NCBI GenBank assembly: GCA_002341165.1
Contig: DDNL01000032.1
Location: 1-64,000 of the forward strand
Origin: Shewanellaceae bacterium UBA2521
GTDB taxonomy: Bacteria; Pseudomonadota; Gammaproteobacteria; Enterobacterales; Shewanellaceae
DNA length: 64,000 bases
Direction: 5' to 3'
Part shown: positions 1 to 8,627 of the stretch, in pieces
How positions within the stretch are numbered: the first letter of the stretch is position 1
Layout of the letters: each line of letters opens with the position of its first letter
Notes under the pieces: model-generated
Seen by the model: only the letters and a program-made list of their open reading frames with translations
The model's database searches: none
What the model was told of the DNA's origin: nothing
Made by a program: the position numbers and the translations under genes

Positions 1-165
1 TAAATCAGAGCTTGAATCTGCATAAAAATCTAAAATGGGATCTTCATTCATATCTGAGGTGGTCTGAACACAGGCTCTATTATAAGCTGCGTCACGACTT
101 GAGGTGCTGAAAGCTAAGCTGCTAAAGCAGCAAAGCAGTCCTAATCCTATCCATTTATAGTTCAT
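1..165 (-). CDS. Secreted hypothetical protein, N-terminal part only
   Basis: The first 55 codons of a leftward gene are present; the rest lies outside the window. The start region reads MNYKWIGLGLLCCFSSLAFS, a typical Sec signal peptide: a short basic tip, a hydrophobic core and a small residue before a probable signal peptidase I site after AFS. The visible mature part begins TSSRDAAYNRACVQ and is acidic and Ser/Asp-rich. An AGGA element lies about 11 bases before the ATG. I recognise no family, and export to the periplasm or beyond is inferred from the signal peptide only. The next gene (elbB) diverges from it across about 165 bp. Confidence 0.6.
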   Translation of the reverse strand, partial: MNYKWIGLGLLCCFSSLAFSTSSRDAAYNRACVQTTSDMNEDPILDFYADSSSDL

Positions 166-330
166 CTTGTTTTCATTCCTTTTTAACATGTCAAAGCTCA
201 CTATAAGCTGCAACACGTGACAACGACCATGTCCCGTTCAAGCTTTGTGTACTTCTTGCTTCCTCTGTTCTTTTACTGATATCCTCATGCACTATACATC
301 AATCAATCACATTCAAAAGGATATTGTACT

Positions 331-1005
331 ATGAATACGAAAGTTGCTGTCATCTTAGCAGGCTGCGGCGCCTTTGATGGCTCTGAAGTCAGCGAAGTCA
401 TTCTCACTCTGCTTGAACTCGAAAAAAACCAACTCCACCACACCTGCTTTGCACCTGATATGCAAACCTGTATTGTGAACCATTTTACCCAACAAGAACA
501 ACAAGAAACAAGAAATGTTCTTGAAGAGTCAGCCCGAATCGTACGCGGACAAGTGCAAGATCTAAGCCGACTCAACCCTTGTGATTATGAAGCTTTAGTG
601 ATCGCAGGAGGTTTCGGTGTCGCGCGTAATCTATCTAATCTGGCTTCCTCACCCAAAGAACTGGTTTTACATCCTGAGCTCGCAGCCATCTTGACCACTT
701 TCAAAGAACAAAAGAAGTATGTCGGCGCTTTGTGTATCGCTCCAGCAATACTTCCTCTCATCTATCCTGACCTTGCTTGTACTGTTGGGCATGATGAAGA
801 GATTTCAGCACGCATTCAAAGCATGGGCGGGCGGACTTACCGTTGTGAAGTCAACGATTATTATGAAGATATGCAAAACAAAGTTTTATCCACACCTGCT
901 TATATGTTAGCGCAAACTATTCATGAAGCACATCAAGGTATTGCAGCGCTTGTTGCTCAACTGGCTCTAAGGCTAAAAGGCGATCTCAAACCGCCTGTTT
1001 TATAA
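331..1005 (+). CDS. elbB: Isoprenoid biosynthesis glyoxalase ElbB (DJ-1/PfpI superfamily)
   Basis: 224 residues, full length for ElbB (about 217 in E. coli). Recognisable blocks are LAGCGAFDGSEVSE near residue 9, CFAPDMQ at 39, the GGFGVARNLSN turn at 93-103, the nucleophile elbow ALCIAPAILP with Cys135, and TPAYMLAQ near the end. These match E. coli ElbB block by block. The family is a cytosolic DJ-1-like enzyme with weak glyoxalase activity, historically linked to isoprenoid synthesis; its true substrate is unsettled. AAGGA precedes the ATG at good spacing. It is monocistronic: dusA follows with its own promoter. Confidence 0.93.
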   Translation: MNTKVAVILAGCGAFDGSEVSEVILTLLELEKNQLHHTCFAPDMQTCIVNHFTQQEQQETRNVLEESARIVRGQVQDLSRLNPCDYEALVIAGGFGVARNLSNLASSPKELVLHPELAAILTTFKEQKKYVGALCIAPAILPLIYPDLACTVGHDEEISARIQSMGGRTYRCEVNDYYEDMQNKVLSTPAYMLAQTIHEAHQGIAALVAQLALRLKGDLKPPVL

Positions 1006-1026
1006 GCTTCTTTTACCACCTTTGCT

Positions 1027-1055
1027 TTGAGATGATGCGCTCTGATGTGTATAAT
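1027..1055 (+). promoter_or_regulatory. Sigma-70 promoter of dusA
   Basis: TTGAGA and TATAAT are separated by exactly 17 bp, a near-consensus promoter. Transcription should begin near 1062, about 30 bases before the ATG at 1093. The in-frame codons upstream of that ATG would start inside this promoter, so this site fixes the dusA start. Confidence 0.75.
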
Positions 1056-1092
1056 AGAGCGCTCTAATGCTGTAACCAAGAGATACACCTTT

Positions 1093-2085
1093 ATGACTTC
1101 ACCGACCACACATACCGCCTTTTCTGTTGCACCTATGCTGGATTGGACTGACCGACATTACCGCTATATGGCGCGTCTGATGAGCCAACATGCCCTGTTG
1201 TACACAGAAATGGTCACTACAGGCGCTATTTTGTATGGTAAAGGTGACTACCTTGGTTTCAACACTGAAGAACATCCTGTCGCACTTCAACTCGGAGGGA
1301 GTGATCCCCAAGCCCTCGCTCAGTGTGCTCAAATCGCTTCTGAGCGCGGTTATGATGAAATCAATCTCAATGTAGGTTGTCCTTCTAATCGGGTACAAAA
1401 TGGTCGTTTTGGTGCCTGTTTAATGGCTGAAGCACAGCAGGTTGCCGATTGTGTCGCTGCTATGCGCGATGTGGTCTCTTTACCTATTACCGTGAAAACA
1501 CGCATTGGTATTGATGATCAAGACAGTTATGAGTTTCTCGCCCAATTTGTCGAAACCGTGTATCAAGCAGGATGCGACAAGTGGATTATTCATGCACGTA
1601 AAGCATGGCTCAACGGCTTAAGCCCCAAGCAAAACCGTGAAATTCCACCTTTAGATTACCCTCGGGTCTACCAGCTCAAGCGTGATTTCCCCGATTTACA
1701 TATCAGTATCAACGGTGGTATTCAAAGTTTTGAAGCCATGGAGCAACACCTTAAGCATGTCGATGGCGTCATGATGGGCAGGCAAGCTTATCAAGACCCT
1801 TTTATGTTAGCTGAAGTGGATCACAAGATATATCAGCAACCACCACAGCATCTTACACGCATCGATGTGGTCGAGCGGATGATTCCTTATATTCAAGCCC
1901 ATCTCAAGCAAGGTGGACGACTGAACCATATCACGCGCCACATGATAGGCTTATTTCAAGGCGTCGCCAATGGCCGAGCCTGGCGCAGACACTTAAGCGA
2001 AAACGCACCTCGAGAAGGTGCGACCGAACAAGTAGTACGCGATGCGCTCAAGCTGGTTATGCCCGAAACCGCAGGCAATCTCTAA
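1093..2085 (+). CDS. dusA: tRNA-dihydrouridine(20/20a) synthase DusA
   Basis: 330 residues, the usual length. DusA is an FMN enzyme that reduces uridine 20/20a in the tRNA D-loop using NADPH. The TIM-barrel opening is [16 protein letters not shown]. The catalytic-cysteine loop is [14 protein letters not shown] (Cys96), followed by FGACLM; further landmarks are [20 protein letters not shown] and [13 protein letters not shown], as in gammaproteobacterial DusA. I chose the ATG at 1093 rather than the in-frame codon at 1045 because a strong promoter occupies 1027-1055. The 3' end overlaps the convergent crotonase gene by four bases. Confidence 0.95.
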   Translation: MTSPTTHTAFSVAPMLDWTDRHYRYMARLMSQHALLYTEMVTTGAILYGKGDYLGFNTEEHPVALQLGGSDPQALAQCAQIASERGYDEINLNVGCPSNRVQNGRFGACLMAEAQQVADCVAAMRDVVSLPITVKTRIGIDDQDSYEFLAQFVETVYQAGCDKWIIHARKAWLNGLSPKQNREIPPLDYPRVYQLKRDFPDLHISINGGIQSFEAMEQHLKHVDGVMMGRQAYQDPFMLAEVDHKIYQQPPQHLTRIDVVERMIPYIQAHLKQGGRLNHITRHMIGLFQGVANGRAWRRHLSENAPREGATEQVVRDALKLVMPETAGNL

Positions 2086-2819
2086 GAGAAAAAGCGCTGT
2101 AATCGCTCTTTTGTTGCAGGCAATGTAAGGTGCTCGGCAAACTGTTTCAGCTCTTGTTCAAGATGCACTTGAGCCTGCTTGTGCATCGTACTTCTCAATA
2201 AAGCTTTGGTCTGTATCAAAGCTTCTTGTGGCTTTTGAGCCAACTGGCTAGCTTTCTCAAAGGCGTAAGCATCAAGCGTCTCTTGCTGCACAATGTGATT
2301 GACCAAACCTATCTCCTTCGCTTGCTGAGCACCAAAAGGATCTCCAAGCATCAAGAGTTCGCTGGCTTTCTGTAAACCACAAAGCTGTGGGAGTAAATAA
2401 GAGCAAGCAGCTTCAGGTACCAGATTTAAATTCACAAAAGGGAGCTGAAACTGAGCATCGTCACTGGCATAAACCATATCACAATGCAAAAGCAGCGTCG
2501 TACCAATACCTATAGCGTGGCCAGAAACGGCTGCAATCAATGGTTTTTTAAGCTGCAATAATTGGTAGAGAAATGCAACCGTGGGATGTGTTGCGCTTAA
2601 GTTCTGGCCTTGCAAAAAATCTTGTAAGTCATGCCCTGCTGTAAAACCTTGCGCCTGACCTTTAATGAAAAACACATGTACATCGGGATCTTGCTCACCT
2701 TCATGTAGAGTTTGTTGCAAAGCTTTATACATGCTAAGATTTATCGCATTTAATTTTTGCGGTCGGTTAAATTGAATAATACGTACGTTTTTTGTATCTT
2801 CTATAAGGATATCATCCAT
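2082..2819 (-). CDS. Enoyl-CoA hydratase/isomerase family protein (crotonase fold)
   Basis: 245 residues, a single crotonase domain. The oxyanion-hole elements are visible as FTAGHDL (residues 59-65) and [10 protein letters not shown] (99-108). The second catalytic acid is Glu136 in LVPEAACS. The first acid of true hydratases (the Glu of the usual GGGxEL) is replaced by Thr108, the pattern seen in delta3,delta2-enoyl-CoA isomerases and other non-hydratase members. I therefore expect isomerase-like chemistry on an acyl-CoA rather than hydration; the substrate is unknown. AAGGAC precedes the ATG. It diverges from the copper chaperone gene across a 61-bp gap with a 9-bp tandem repeat and is convergent with dusA. 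Confidence 0.85.
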   Translation of the reverse strand: MDDILIEDTKNVRIIQFNRPQKLNAINLSMYKALQQTLHEGEQDPDVHVFFIKGQAQGFTAGHDLQDFLQGQNLSATHPTVAFLYQLLQLKKPLIAAVSGHAIGIGTTLLLHCDMVYASDDAQFQLPFVNLNLVPEAACSYLLPQLCGLQKASELLMLGDPFGAQQAKEIGLVNHIVQQETLDAYAFEKASQLAQKPQEALIQTKALLRSTMHKQAQVHLEQELKQFAEHLTLPATKERLQRFFS

Positions 2820-2839
2820 GTATCCAAGTCCTTGTTATT

Positions 2840-2866
2840 GAATAAACTGAATAAACTGAATAAACT
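2840..2866. repeat. Triple 9-bp tandem repeat in a divergent promoter region
   Basis: Three perfect copies of GAATAAACT in a row fill much of the 61-bp gap between two divergent genes. Changes in copy number would alter spacing of any promoter elements there. Confidence 0.8.
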
Positions 2867-2880
2867 AAGAGTTTAATAAT

Positions 2881-3336
2881 ATGAACAAAACAAAACAATA
2901 TAAATCGATTTTATCTATTTTTTTGCTGAATTTAAGTTTATATACCACAGCACAACATTTACTTGTTAAAGATGGATTTGTCAGAGAGTTACCTCCTAAA
3001 GTGCGTTATACCGCTGCCTACTTTACCTTAGAGAACTTAGATCAAAAAGCAAAGAAACTCATTCATATCTCTACACCTATTGCCCGTGAAGTACAGCTAC
3101 ATGAAACCAAAAAAGTCAAAAATGAAGTGTTTATGGAGCGCAAACAGGCCTTTAATATTCCCGCTCAAGGACAATTAAAGCTCGAGCCAAAAGCCAAGCA
3201 CTTGATGCTTATCGGCTTAAAAAAACGGCTCAAGCAAGGCGATGAAGTCAAGTTTAAGCTACATTTTCAAGATGGCAGCAAGCAAACGATGACTCTACCG
3301 ATACGTGCATCACATACTTTACATCATCATCACTAA
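2881..3336 (+). CDS. Periplasmic copper chaperone, PCu(A)C family
   Basis: 151 residues. A signal peptide (basic start, then LSIFLLNLSLYTTA) leads into the PCu(A)C domain. The copper(I) signature H-x10-M-x21-H-x-M is perfect: His74, Met85, His107 and Met109. Such proteins carry Cu(I) in the periplasm, in many bacteria to the CuA/CuB sites of cytochrome oxidase. The protein ends HTLHHHH, a natural His tail that may add metal binding. Only nine bases separate it from the DUF2333 gene, so the two are probably cotranscribed. No Sco homologue is adjacent. Confidence 0.9.
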   Translation: MNKTKQYKSILSIFLLNLSLYTTAQHLLVKDGFVRELPPKVRYTAAYFTLENLDQKAKKLIHISTPIAREVQLHETKKVKNEVFMERKQAFNIPAQGQLKLEPKAKHLMLIGLKKRLKQGDEVKFKLHFQDGSKQTMTLPIRASHTLHHHH

Positions 3337-3345
3337 GGCCATACC

Positions 3346-4347
3346 ATGTATTTCTTACGTCAACTCAAATATCGCACCTATGATGCAATCTCGGCACGCA
3401 CCGCAGCCATAACCACTATAGTTCTGAGTCTAGGTGCGCTCTTGCTGTCTACATGGTGGAGTCTTACCCCTGATGTAATCAGCAAGAAAGATTTACAGCC
3501 TCAAGGTTACGTTACAGGCTATGCTACAGTCTCGGCGATCATGCATACCACAGATCGCCTGCTACATAAGCCAGGCGGCTTTCTCTCCAATGATATTTTT
3601 ATCCTCTCTTATCTCATGGATAACATGCCAGCTTTTGAATTTGGTGCATTAGAACAAATTCGTGATTTGTCTCTTGTTCTACGCCAAGACTTTAGCCGTA
3701 GTCAATCACAATCGGCTGAAGACAAAGACTTGGCTAAAGCCCAAAACCAGCTCAATATCAGTCATACGAGCTGGTCTTTTCCCAGCTCCGAGAGCGAATA
3801 TAACGATGCTTTAGAAGCTTTAGCCAAGTATCGCAGTCATATTATGCGAACCGATCAGCGCAACGCACAATTTTATGCGCGTGCTGATAATCTGACGCAC
3901 TGGTTAGAATACGTCAACAGCCGCTTAGGTGGTTTATCACAGCGTCTGTCTGCCAGTATTGCACAGGAACGAGAAGATTTAGCTTTAGCAGGTGATGCAC
4001 AAGCACAGCAATCTACACCTACGGATGCTGTTTTTATCGAACAAACCCCTTGGTGGAAGCTTGATGATGTGTTTTATCAATCACGAGGAGCTTGCTGGGC
4101 ATTGCTCAACTTCATGTATGCTGTTGAAATTGATTTTAAAGGCGTCTTAGAAAAGAAAAATGCAACCGTGAGCCTAAGGCAAATTATTCGTGAATTAGAA
4201 GCCACACAAGAAACCCTTTGGAGCCCGATTGTGCTCAATGGTTCAGGGTTTGGTGTAGTCGCCAATCATTCTTTGATTATGGCCAATTACATCTCAAGAG
4301 CCAATGCTGCGGTTATCGATCTATCTAATTTACTCAAAACAGGCTAA
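3346..4347 (+). CDS. DUF2333 family inner-membrane protein
   Basis: 333 residues, full length for DUF2333. One N-terminal transmembrane segment (TTIVLSLGALLLSTWWSL, about residues 23-40) is followed by a large periplasmic part. Family-typical blocks are GYVTGYATVSAIM, HKPGGFLSNDIF, DNMPAFEFGALEQIRD, DFSRSQSQSAEDKDLA, SSESEYNDALEAL, DAQFYARADNLT-like AQFYARADNLTHWL, and LGGLSQRLSASI. The family is common in Pseudomonas and relatives and has no established function. It lies in an apparent operon after the copper chaperone; that link is context only. A bidirectional terminator follows. Confidence 0.88.
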   Translation: MYFLRQLKYRTYDAISARTAAITTIVLSLGALLLSTWWSLTPDVISKKDLQPQGYVTGYATVSAIMHTTDRLLHKPGGFLSNDIFILSYLMDNMPAFEFGALEQIRDLSLVLRQDFSRSQSQSAEDKDLAKAQNQLNISHTSWSFPSSESEYNDALEALAKYRSHIMRTDQRNAQFYARADNLTHWLEYVNSRLGGLSQRLSASIAQEREDLALAGDAQAQQSTPTDAVFIEQTPWWKLDDVFYQSRGACWALLNFMYAVEIDFKGVLEKKNATVSLRQIIRELEATQETLWSPIVLNGSGFGVVANHSLIMANYISRANAAVIDLSNLLKTG

Positions 4348-4421
4348 GCTTAGCTAGCTGTCTTAAAGATAGTCTCTAAGCTGTGATTCAAGATTCAACC
4401 TAAAAAATCTGTTCAAGAACT

Positions 4422-4452
4422 AAAAAAGCCACTTGAGATAAGTGGCTTTTTT
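4422..4452. terminator. Bidirectional intrinsic terminator between convergent genes
   Basis: AAAAAAGCCACTT and AAGTGGCTTTTTT form a perfect 13-bp stem around a GAGAT loop, with T-runs on both strands. It ends the DUF2333 gene on one side and the TolC gene on the other. Confidence 0.85.
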
Positions 4453-4478
4453 ATTTTGCATGAAGGATATAACAGGCT

Positions 4479-5876
4479 TTAAAGAGATACGGACTCTTCT
4501 GCTGTCTTAACCGGCTCATCAGAAAGAGGCTGCGGAGGCGAGCTAGGCATATCATGACGCACCAAACCGCGATTCACTAACTCTAAATCTGCTTCAGTTA
4601 ATTGACCTGAAGCTAAGCGCAAAGCAAGTACGGCTTGAATATATTGAAAACGGCTTGCAGCTAACTCACTTTCTTTGTTGAAGAGCTTTTTAGTCGCATC
4701 AGACATATCAACAATAGTGCGCGTGCCGACCTCAAGACCTGCTTGTGTCGCACGTAAACTACTTTTCGCCGAAATAACAGCTTGTTCTCGCGCTTTCAGC
4801 TGACTTATTGCAGCCTTCACCGCGTAGAAACCACTCCGTACCTTCTGCACCACCTCACGGTGAGATTGCTCTAGTTTTTCTGTTGCACTTAAATAATCTA
4901 GCTGGGCTTGTTCAACTCGGCTGCTGGTCCTCAAACCATCAAAAATAGGAATGGTTAAGGTCACGCCTACCCTCTTCTCGGTTGTGTCGCCACCATCTCG
5001 TACTTTGGTACGACCATAGGAACCATCAAGCGACAAATCAGGATAATGTCCTGCCGATTCGAGTGAGATGGATTGCAAAGCAGTCTCTTTGGCCATACGG
5101 GCTTGGGTCAGAGTCAGGTTAGATTTTTCTGCCATACGCACCCAATCTTCAACATGCTCAGGTGAAAGTGTGCTGGGGCTAAACCTTTCGATATCAAGCT
5201 CTGCTAAATCCTTGTGCTCCACACCGGTTAAGGCGCGTAGCGCTTCAAAACTATTCAGTAATGCATTTTCATTCGTGATGACCGTCGACACCGATTCATC
5301 ATAAGCCGCTTGGGCTTCATGCACCGAAGACACAGGTACCAAACCCACTTTGAACTTCGCCTTCATTTGTTGTAGTTGATTCTCTAGAGAACGCTGAGAC
5401 GCTTTACTCGCCTCAAGCTTGCTTTGCTTGGTGAGTACATCAAAATAAAGCTCGGCTGTTTTATTAATAAAACTTTGCACATCAGCTTGGTATTTTACCT
5501 CGGCTTTCAACGCATCCTTTTTACTGATGCTGAATTGTTGCCAATCACGCCAATTAAATAGGCTTTGAATTAAAGTCAACTTTGCAGGGGCTTGAGCAAC
5601 TGTTGTACTCTCTGAAGGCATAGTGCCATATTTATCCTTATCGGTAACCGTGTGGTTATAACCCACTGTTGCCTTCAATTCAGGTAATAAATCAGCTCGG
5701 CTCTCGCCTATCTTCACTATGGCTTTATCTCGCGTAACTTTGTTACGCACCATTTCGGGGTTGTGTGCCATAGCCTTTTGATACACTTGCATTAAATCAT
5801 CGGCATAACTCTTGGATACGCAACAAGCCACACCCACTAAGATGGCTAGCATACGAGGTTTAAACTTCAATTTCAT
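4479..5876 (-). CDS. tolC: TolC-family outer membrane efflux/secretion channel
   Basis: 465 residues. A signal peptide (MKLKFKPRMLAILVGVACC...SYA) precedes DDLMQVYQKAMAHNPEMV, the classic TolC start. The mature protein has two repeated OEP halves; the motifs NLTLTQARMAKETALQ, YPDLSLDGSYG, GVTLTIPIFDGLRTSSRVEQAQ and VGTRTIVDMSDATKKLFN are typical of type I secretion and RND outer membrane partners. It forms a trimeric barrel and tunnel for export. The C-terminal tail is Pro/Ser-rich. No membrane fusion protein or inner-membrane pump is adjacent, so it probably serves several systems in trans, as E. coli TolC does. Its start has a GGACGGG element upstream. Confidence 0.88.
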   Translation of the reverse strand: MKLKFKPRMLAILVGVACCVSKSYADDLMQVYQKAMAHNPEMVRNKVTRDKAIVKIGESRADLLPELKATVGYNHTVTDKDKYGTMPSESTTVAQAPAKLTLIQSLFNWRDWQQFSISKKDALKAEVKYQADVQSFINKTAELYFDVLTKQSKLEASKASQRSLENQLQQMKAKFKVGLVPVSSVHEAQAAYDESVSTVITNENALLNSFEALRALTGVEHKDLAELDIERFSPSTLSPEHVEDWVRMAEKSNLTLTQARMAKETALQSISLESAGHYPDLSLDGSYGRTKVRDGGDTTEKRVGVTLTIPIFDGLRTSSRVEQAQLDYLSATEKLEQSHREVVQKVRSGFYAVKAAISQLKAREQAVISAKSSLRATQAGLEVGTRTIVDMSDATKKLFNKESELAASRFQYIQAVLALRLASGQLTEADLELVNRGLVRHDMPSSPPQPLSDEPVKTAEESVSL

Positions 5877-6006
5877 CGGTTTACCCGTCCTTACTACTTT
5901 TTATTATTATTGTTATATTGTTTTTATTTAAGTTGATAGCCTGATACTACGCACAATAAAGATGACCATCGTAACGATGATTCAAAAGAGCACATCGCCT
6001 ATCACT

Positions 6007-6729
6007 CTAATTTTGTTGTCTTGTTGGTGTAAGCACCAAATCACGAATACACACATGTTGTGGCATCTGGTACGCAAACATAATGGCATCAGCCACATCG
6101 TTGGCAGACATTACACCACCAATGCTCGACTTCCAAGACTTATAATCTTCACGGATCGCTTCCGAGCTCATATGATCGAGCAATTCCGTTTCTGCCGCAC
6201 CTGGAGAGATGGTGATCACTCGTACATTATGCGGCGCCATTTCCCAGCGTACACTTTCACTAATGCCATGCACAGCAAATTTTGTACCTGAGTAAGCTGC
6301 GTGATCTTCATAGGTTTTGACACCTGCAACAGAAGACACATTAATAATGGTACCTGACTGTCTTTGCTTCATTTTATCAAGCACAATTTGCATACCATGC
6401 AACAGACCGATGACGTTGGTTGAAAACATTTGTTGCCATTCTGTCGGCGTTTGATCGACCACAGAGCCAAGCAACATAATACCTGCATTATTGACCAAAC
6501 AATCAACTGCGCCATAACGCTGCTCTGCTTGCTCTATCGCTTGCGTAAAAGCTTGGCGATCAGTCACGTCTACAGAACAACATAGTGTATGAGGTAAATC
6601 CAAAGCTTCAAGCTTATCTAAACGACGTGCAAGTAAAAGTAAAGGGTGACCTGCTGCACTGAGTTTTTTTGCCAAAGCTGCACCAAACCCTGAACTTGCG
6701 CCAGTAATCACGACAAGTTTTTTATCCAT
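6007..6729 (-). CDS. Short-chain dehydrogenase/reductase (YdfG-like SDR)
   Basis: 240 residues, classical SDR size. Cofactor motif TGASSGFG (residues 9-16), NNAG (80-83), catalytic Ser around 132-133, and Y146-S-G-T-K150 are all present, followed by the ISPGAAETEL block. The closest named relatives are NADP-dependent YdfG-type 3-hydroxy acid dehydrogenases, but the substrate cannot be read from sequence. I chose the ATG at 6729: it has AAAGG upstream, and a TATACT promoter and the ribosomal-operon terminator lie before it, so the in-frame upstream extension is not translated. It stands alone behind the rplI terminator. Confidence 0.88.
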   Translation of the reverse strand: MDKKLVVITGASSGFGAALAKKLSAAGHPLLLLARRLDKLEALDLPHTLCCSVDVTDRQAFTQAIEQAEQRYGAVDCLVNNAGIMLLGSVVDQTPTEWQQMFSTNVIGLLHGMQIVLDKMKQRQSGTIINVSSVAGVKTYEDHAAYSGTKFAVHGISESVRWEMAPHNVRVITISPGAAETELLDHMSSEAIREDYKSWKSSIGGVMSANDVADAIMFAYQMPQHVCIRDLVLTPTRQQN

Positions 6730-6762
6730 ATCCAACACCTTTATGACCTGAGAAAAAATGAC

Positions 6763-6791
6763 AGTATACGTCAGCAAAAAATACTTGTCAT
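6763..6791 (-). promoter_or_regulatory. Sigma-70 promoter of the SDR gene
   Basis: On the minus strand ATGACA and TATACT are spaced 17 bp apart, placing the transcript start about 27 bases before the SDR ATG. It begins after the rplI terminator, so this gene is transcribed independently of the ribosomal operon. Confidence 0.6.
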
Positions 6792-6831
6792 GAATTATTA
6801 GCAATAGCTCAATGAAGAAAAATCTTATAAA

Positions 6832-6859
6832 AAAAAACACCGCAGTTGCGGTGTTTTTT
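6832..6859 (-). terminator. Terminator of the rpsF-rpsR-rplI operon
   Basis: CACCGCA and TGCGGTG pair around a two-base apex (in practice a tetraloop), flanked by A- and T-runs, giving a 13-bp palindrome. It lies about 20 bases after the rplI stop. Confidence 0.85.
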
Positions 6860-6878
6860 ATTCTGTTACAGGAAGAAA

Positions 6879-7328
6879 TTATTCAGCAACAATCGTTAAT
6901 TTAACGGTTGCTTTCACTTCTACATGCAACTGAACTGTGACTTCAAATTCACCTGTATGACGCAATGGGCCTTCAGGTAAACGTACTTCACTTTTGTTCA
7001 GTTCTTGACCGGCTTGAGTGAATGCATTTGCAATATCACGCGTACCAATTGAACCAAACAATTTGCCTTCATCGCCAGCTTTCGCAGCAATTTCAACACC
7101 TTCAAGTGCAGCAAGCTTCTCTCCACGTGCTGTTGCAGCAGCAAGTGTATCAGATAGCTTAGCTTCTAGCTCAGCACGACGTGCTTCGAAAATTTTAACG
7201 TTTTCTTGTGTCGCAACCACAGCTTTACCTTGAGGTAAAAGGAAGTTACGTGCATAGCCTGCTTTCACAGCAACTTGCTCACCTAGGTTACCTAAGTTTG
7301 CAACTCTATCAAGTAAAATAATGTTCAT
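6879..7328 (-). CDS. rplI: 50S ribosomal protein L9
   Basis: 149 residues, the same length as E. coli L9. The N-terminal RNA-binding domain reads [19 protein letters not shown] and [14 protein letters not shown]; a long connecting helix rich in Glu/Ala/Lys follows, then the C-terminal domain with [12 protein letters not shown] and the closing VKLTIVAE. L9 binds 23S rRNA near the L1 stalk and helps hold reading frame. It is the last gene of the S6-S18-L9 operon, followed at once by a strong terminator. No primosomal priB lies between rpsF and rpsR, unlike in enteric bacteria. Confidence 0.98.
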   Translation of the reverse strand: MNIILLDRVANLGNLGEQVAVKAGYARNFLLPQGKAVVATQENVKIFEARRAELEAKLSDTLAAATARGEKLAALEGVEIAAKAGDEGKLFGSIGTRDIANAFTQAGQELNKSEVRLPEGPLRHTGEFEVTVQLHVEVKATVKLTIVAE

Positions 7329-7362
7329 GACTTGTCCTCTATAATCTTAACAATGGATGTAC

Positions 7363-7590
7363 TTATTTTTGTACGTCAGAATAAGGTAATAGAGCCAAGT
7401 AACGCGCACGCTTAATCGATGCTGCTAGCTGACGCTGGTATTTTGCCGATGTGCCTGTAATACGGCTCGGTACGATTTTACCACTTTCAGTGATATAGTT
7501 TTTTAAAGTCGCGATATCTTTGTAATCGATTGCAGCAACACCTTCAGCGGTAAAGCGGCAAAACTTACGACGACGAGAATGTAAAGCCAT
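7363..7590 (-). CDS. rpsR: 30S ribosomal protein S18
   Basis: 75 residues, identical in length to E. coli S18. The core [19 protein letters not shown], the [14 protein letters not shown] block and [13 protein letters not shown] are unmistakable. S18 forms a heterodimer with S6 on the 30S platform, which fits its place directly between rpsF and rplI with gaps of about 26-34 bases. The start has GGAG (TAGGAGACCGAC) in front. Confidence 0.98.
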   Translation of the reverse strand: MALHSRRRKFCRFTAEGVAAIDYKDIATLKNYITESGKIVPSRITGTSAKYQRQLAASIKRARYLALLPYSDVQK

Positions 7591-7616
7591 GTCGGTCTCC
7601 TAACTCAATTCAATAA

Positions 7617-7997
7617 TTATTGTGCAGCAGCAGCTACTTCAGGTTTAGCTTGCTGTGGACGGCGTGCTTCACGCTCATCTTTCGCTTTAGCCATAGCTGA
7701 AGGCTCTGTAATCGCAGCTTTTGTACGAATCACAACATGACGCAAAACCGCATCATTGTAACGGAAACCATGCTCTAACTCAGCGACAGCTTCTGATGTT
7801 GTTTCAATATTCATCAACACATAATGCGCTTTGTGTAGGTTTTCGATTGAATAAGCCAATTGACGACGACCCCAGTCTTCTAGACGATGAACCGTACCAC
7901 CTGCATTTTTAACGATGCCTGTGTAACGCTCAATCATACCTGGGACTTTTTCACTCTGATCAGGGTGAACCATAAATACGATTTCATAATGACGCAT
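7617..7997 (-). CDS. rpsF: 30S ribosomal protein S6
   Basis: 126 residues. It opens [20 protein letters not shown] and continues with [12 protein letters not shown] and [10 protein letters not shown], nearly as in E. coli. The tail is Ala/Glu/Lys-rich and lacks the oligo-glutamate end of the E. coli protein. Two in-frame ATGs are close together; I use the inner one because AAGGAG sits eight bases before it but only two before the outer one (8003). S6 binds S18 and 16S rRNA. In many bacteria S6:S18 represses this operon through its leader; I could not find a clear CCG-loop motif here. Confidence 0.97.
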   Translation of the reverse strand: MRHYEIVFMVHPDQSEKVPGMIERYTGIVKNAGGTVHRLEDWGRRQLAYSIENLHKAHYVLMNIETTSEAVAELEHGFRYNDAVLRHVVIRTKAAITEPSAMAKAKDEREARRPQQAKPEVAAAAQ

Positions 7998-8087
7998 GGT
8001 CATAGCTCCTTATGGATGTTAGCCTTCATGGCTCAGTCAGACCATAGAAAGGCAAGGAAGCGTTTAAGCGACTGATTTAAGGAGCGC

Positions 8088-8116
8088 ATTGTACCTTGAA
8101 ATAGCCCGTAATACAA
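8088..8116 (-). promoter_or_regulatory. Sigma-70 promoter of the rpsF operon
   Basis: TTGTAT and TACAAT on the minus strand with a 17-bp spacer. It lies just after fliS and leaves a leader of about 80 bases before rpsF. An imperfect direct repeat (ACGCTT..TTGCCTTTCTATGG) occurs once before it, at the fliS end, and once in the leader. Confidence 0.7.
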
Positions 8117-8144
8117 GCCATAGAAAGGCAGCAAAGTAAGCGTT

Positions 8145-8609
8145 TTAGGTCTTGGACTCGCCTTCATCATCTGAAGCAGGCGCTTTAGGTGCTTTGCCTT
8201 GCTCTTCAGGGGTCAACGAGGTGAGGTGATGCTGCTCTGCCGGTATTTGGTTCCATGTATCGAGCAATTGGGTCAAAATATGGGTGACATGATCACAGAG
8301 CTCGAGGTTATTGGTGGCATTAACTTGCATGATTTGAAACAAGGTATGCTCATAGAGCTGATCTAAATTCTCAGCCACTTCGCCACCTTGCTCCATATTC
8401 AAGCAACCGCGTAGACTTTCGACAATGTCAAAGGCGTTATTAATCTTAGCGACTTTGAGCAAAACATTGCCTTCACTTATGGCCGACTTCGAAACATTCA
8501 TCGCTTCAATTGCCGCTTCAAACATCATTTGAATCAGCTTATGCGGAGACGCATCTTCAACACGGCCTTGGGCACCGACTTGCTGGTAAGCTTTTGCACC
8601 TTTTCTCAT
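8145..8609 (-). CDS. fliS: Flagellar export chaperone FliS
   Basis: 154 residues. The helical bundle core is clear: AYQQVGAQGRVEDASPHKLIQMMFEAAIEAM, NNAFDIVESLRGCLNME and LDQLYEHTLFQIMQVNATN are FliS hallmarks (shown here as three separate helices). FliS binds the C-terminal helices of flagellin in the cytosol, blocks premature polymerisation and delivers it to the export gate. The C-terminus adds an acidic Pro/Lys/Glu tail after residue 130. It is last in fliD-fliT-fliS, 18 bases after the FliT-like gene. Its SD context, TTTGAGGTTGTTG, closely resembles those of the third flagellin and flgK1. Confidence 0.93.
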   Translation of the reverse strand: MRKGAKAYQQVGAQGRVEDASPHKLIQMMFEAAIEAMNVSKSAISEGNVLLKVAKINNAFDIVESLRGCLNMEQGGEVAENLDQLYEHTLFQIMQVNATNNLELCDHVTHILTQLLDTWNQIPAEQHHLTSLTPEEQGKAPKAPASDDEGESKT

Positions 8610-8627
8610 ACAACAACCTCAAACTCG

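Noticed and set aside
1045..1092. Longer dusA with a start at 1045
   Set aside because: The start would lie inside a near-consensus sigma-70 promoter; the protein from 1093 has normal DusA length.
3322..3333. His4 tail as vector-derived tag sequence
   Set aside because: It is preceded by HTL and surrounded by normal genomic sequence with the next gene nine bases on; no vector sequence is present.
6730..6840. N-terminal extension of the SDR gene
   Set aside because: It overlaps the rplI terminator and the SDR promoter, and its residues are a random hydrophobic stretch.
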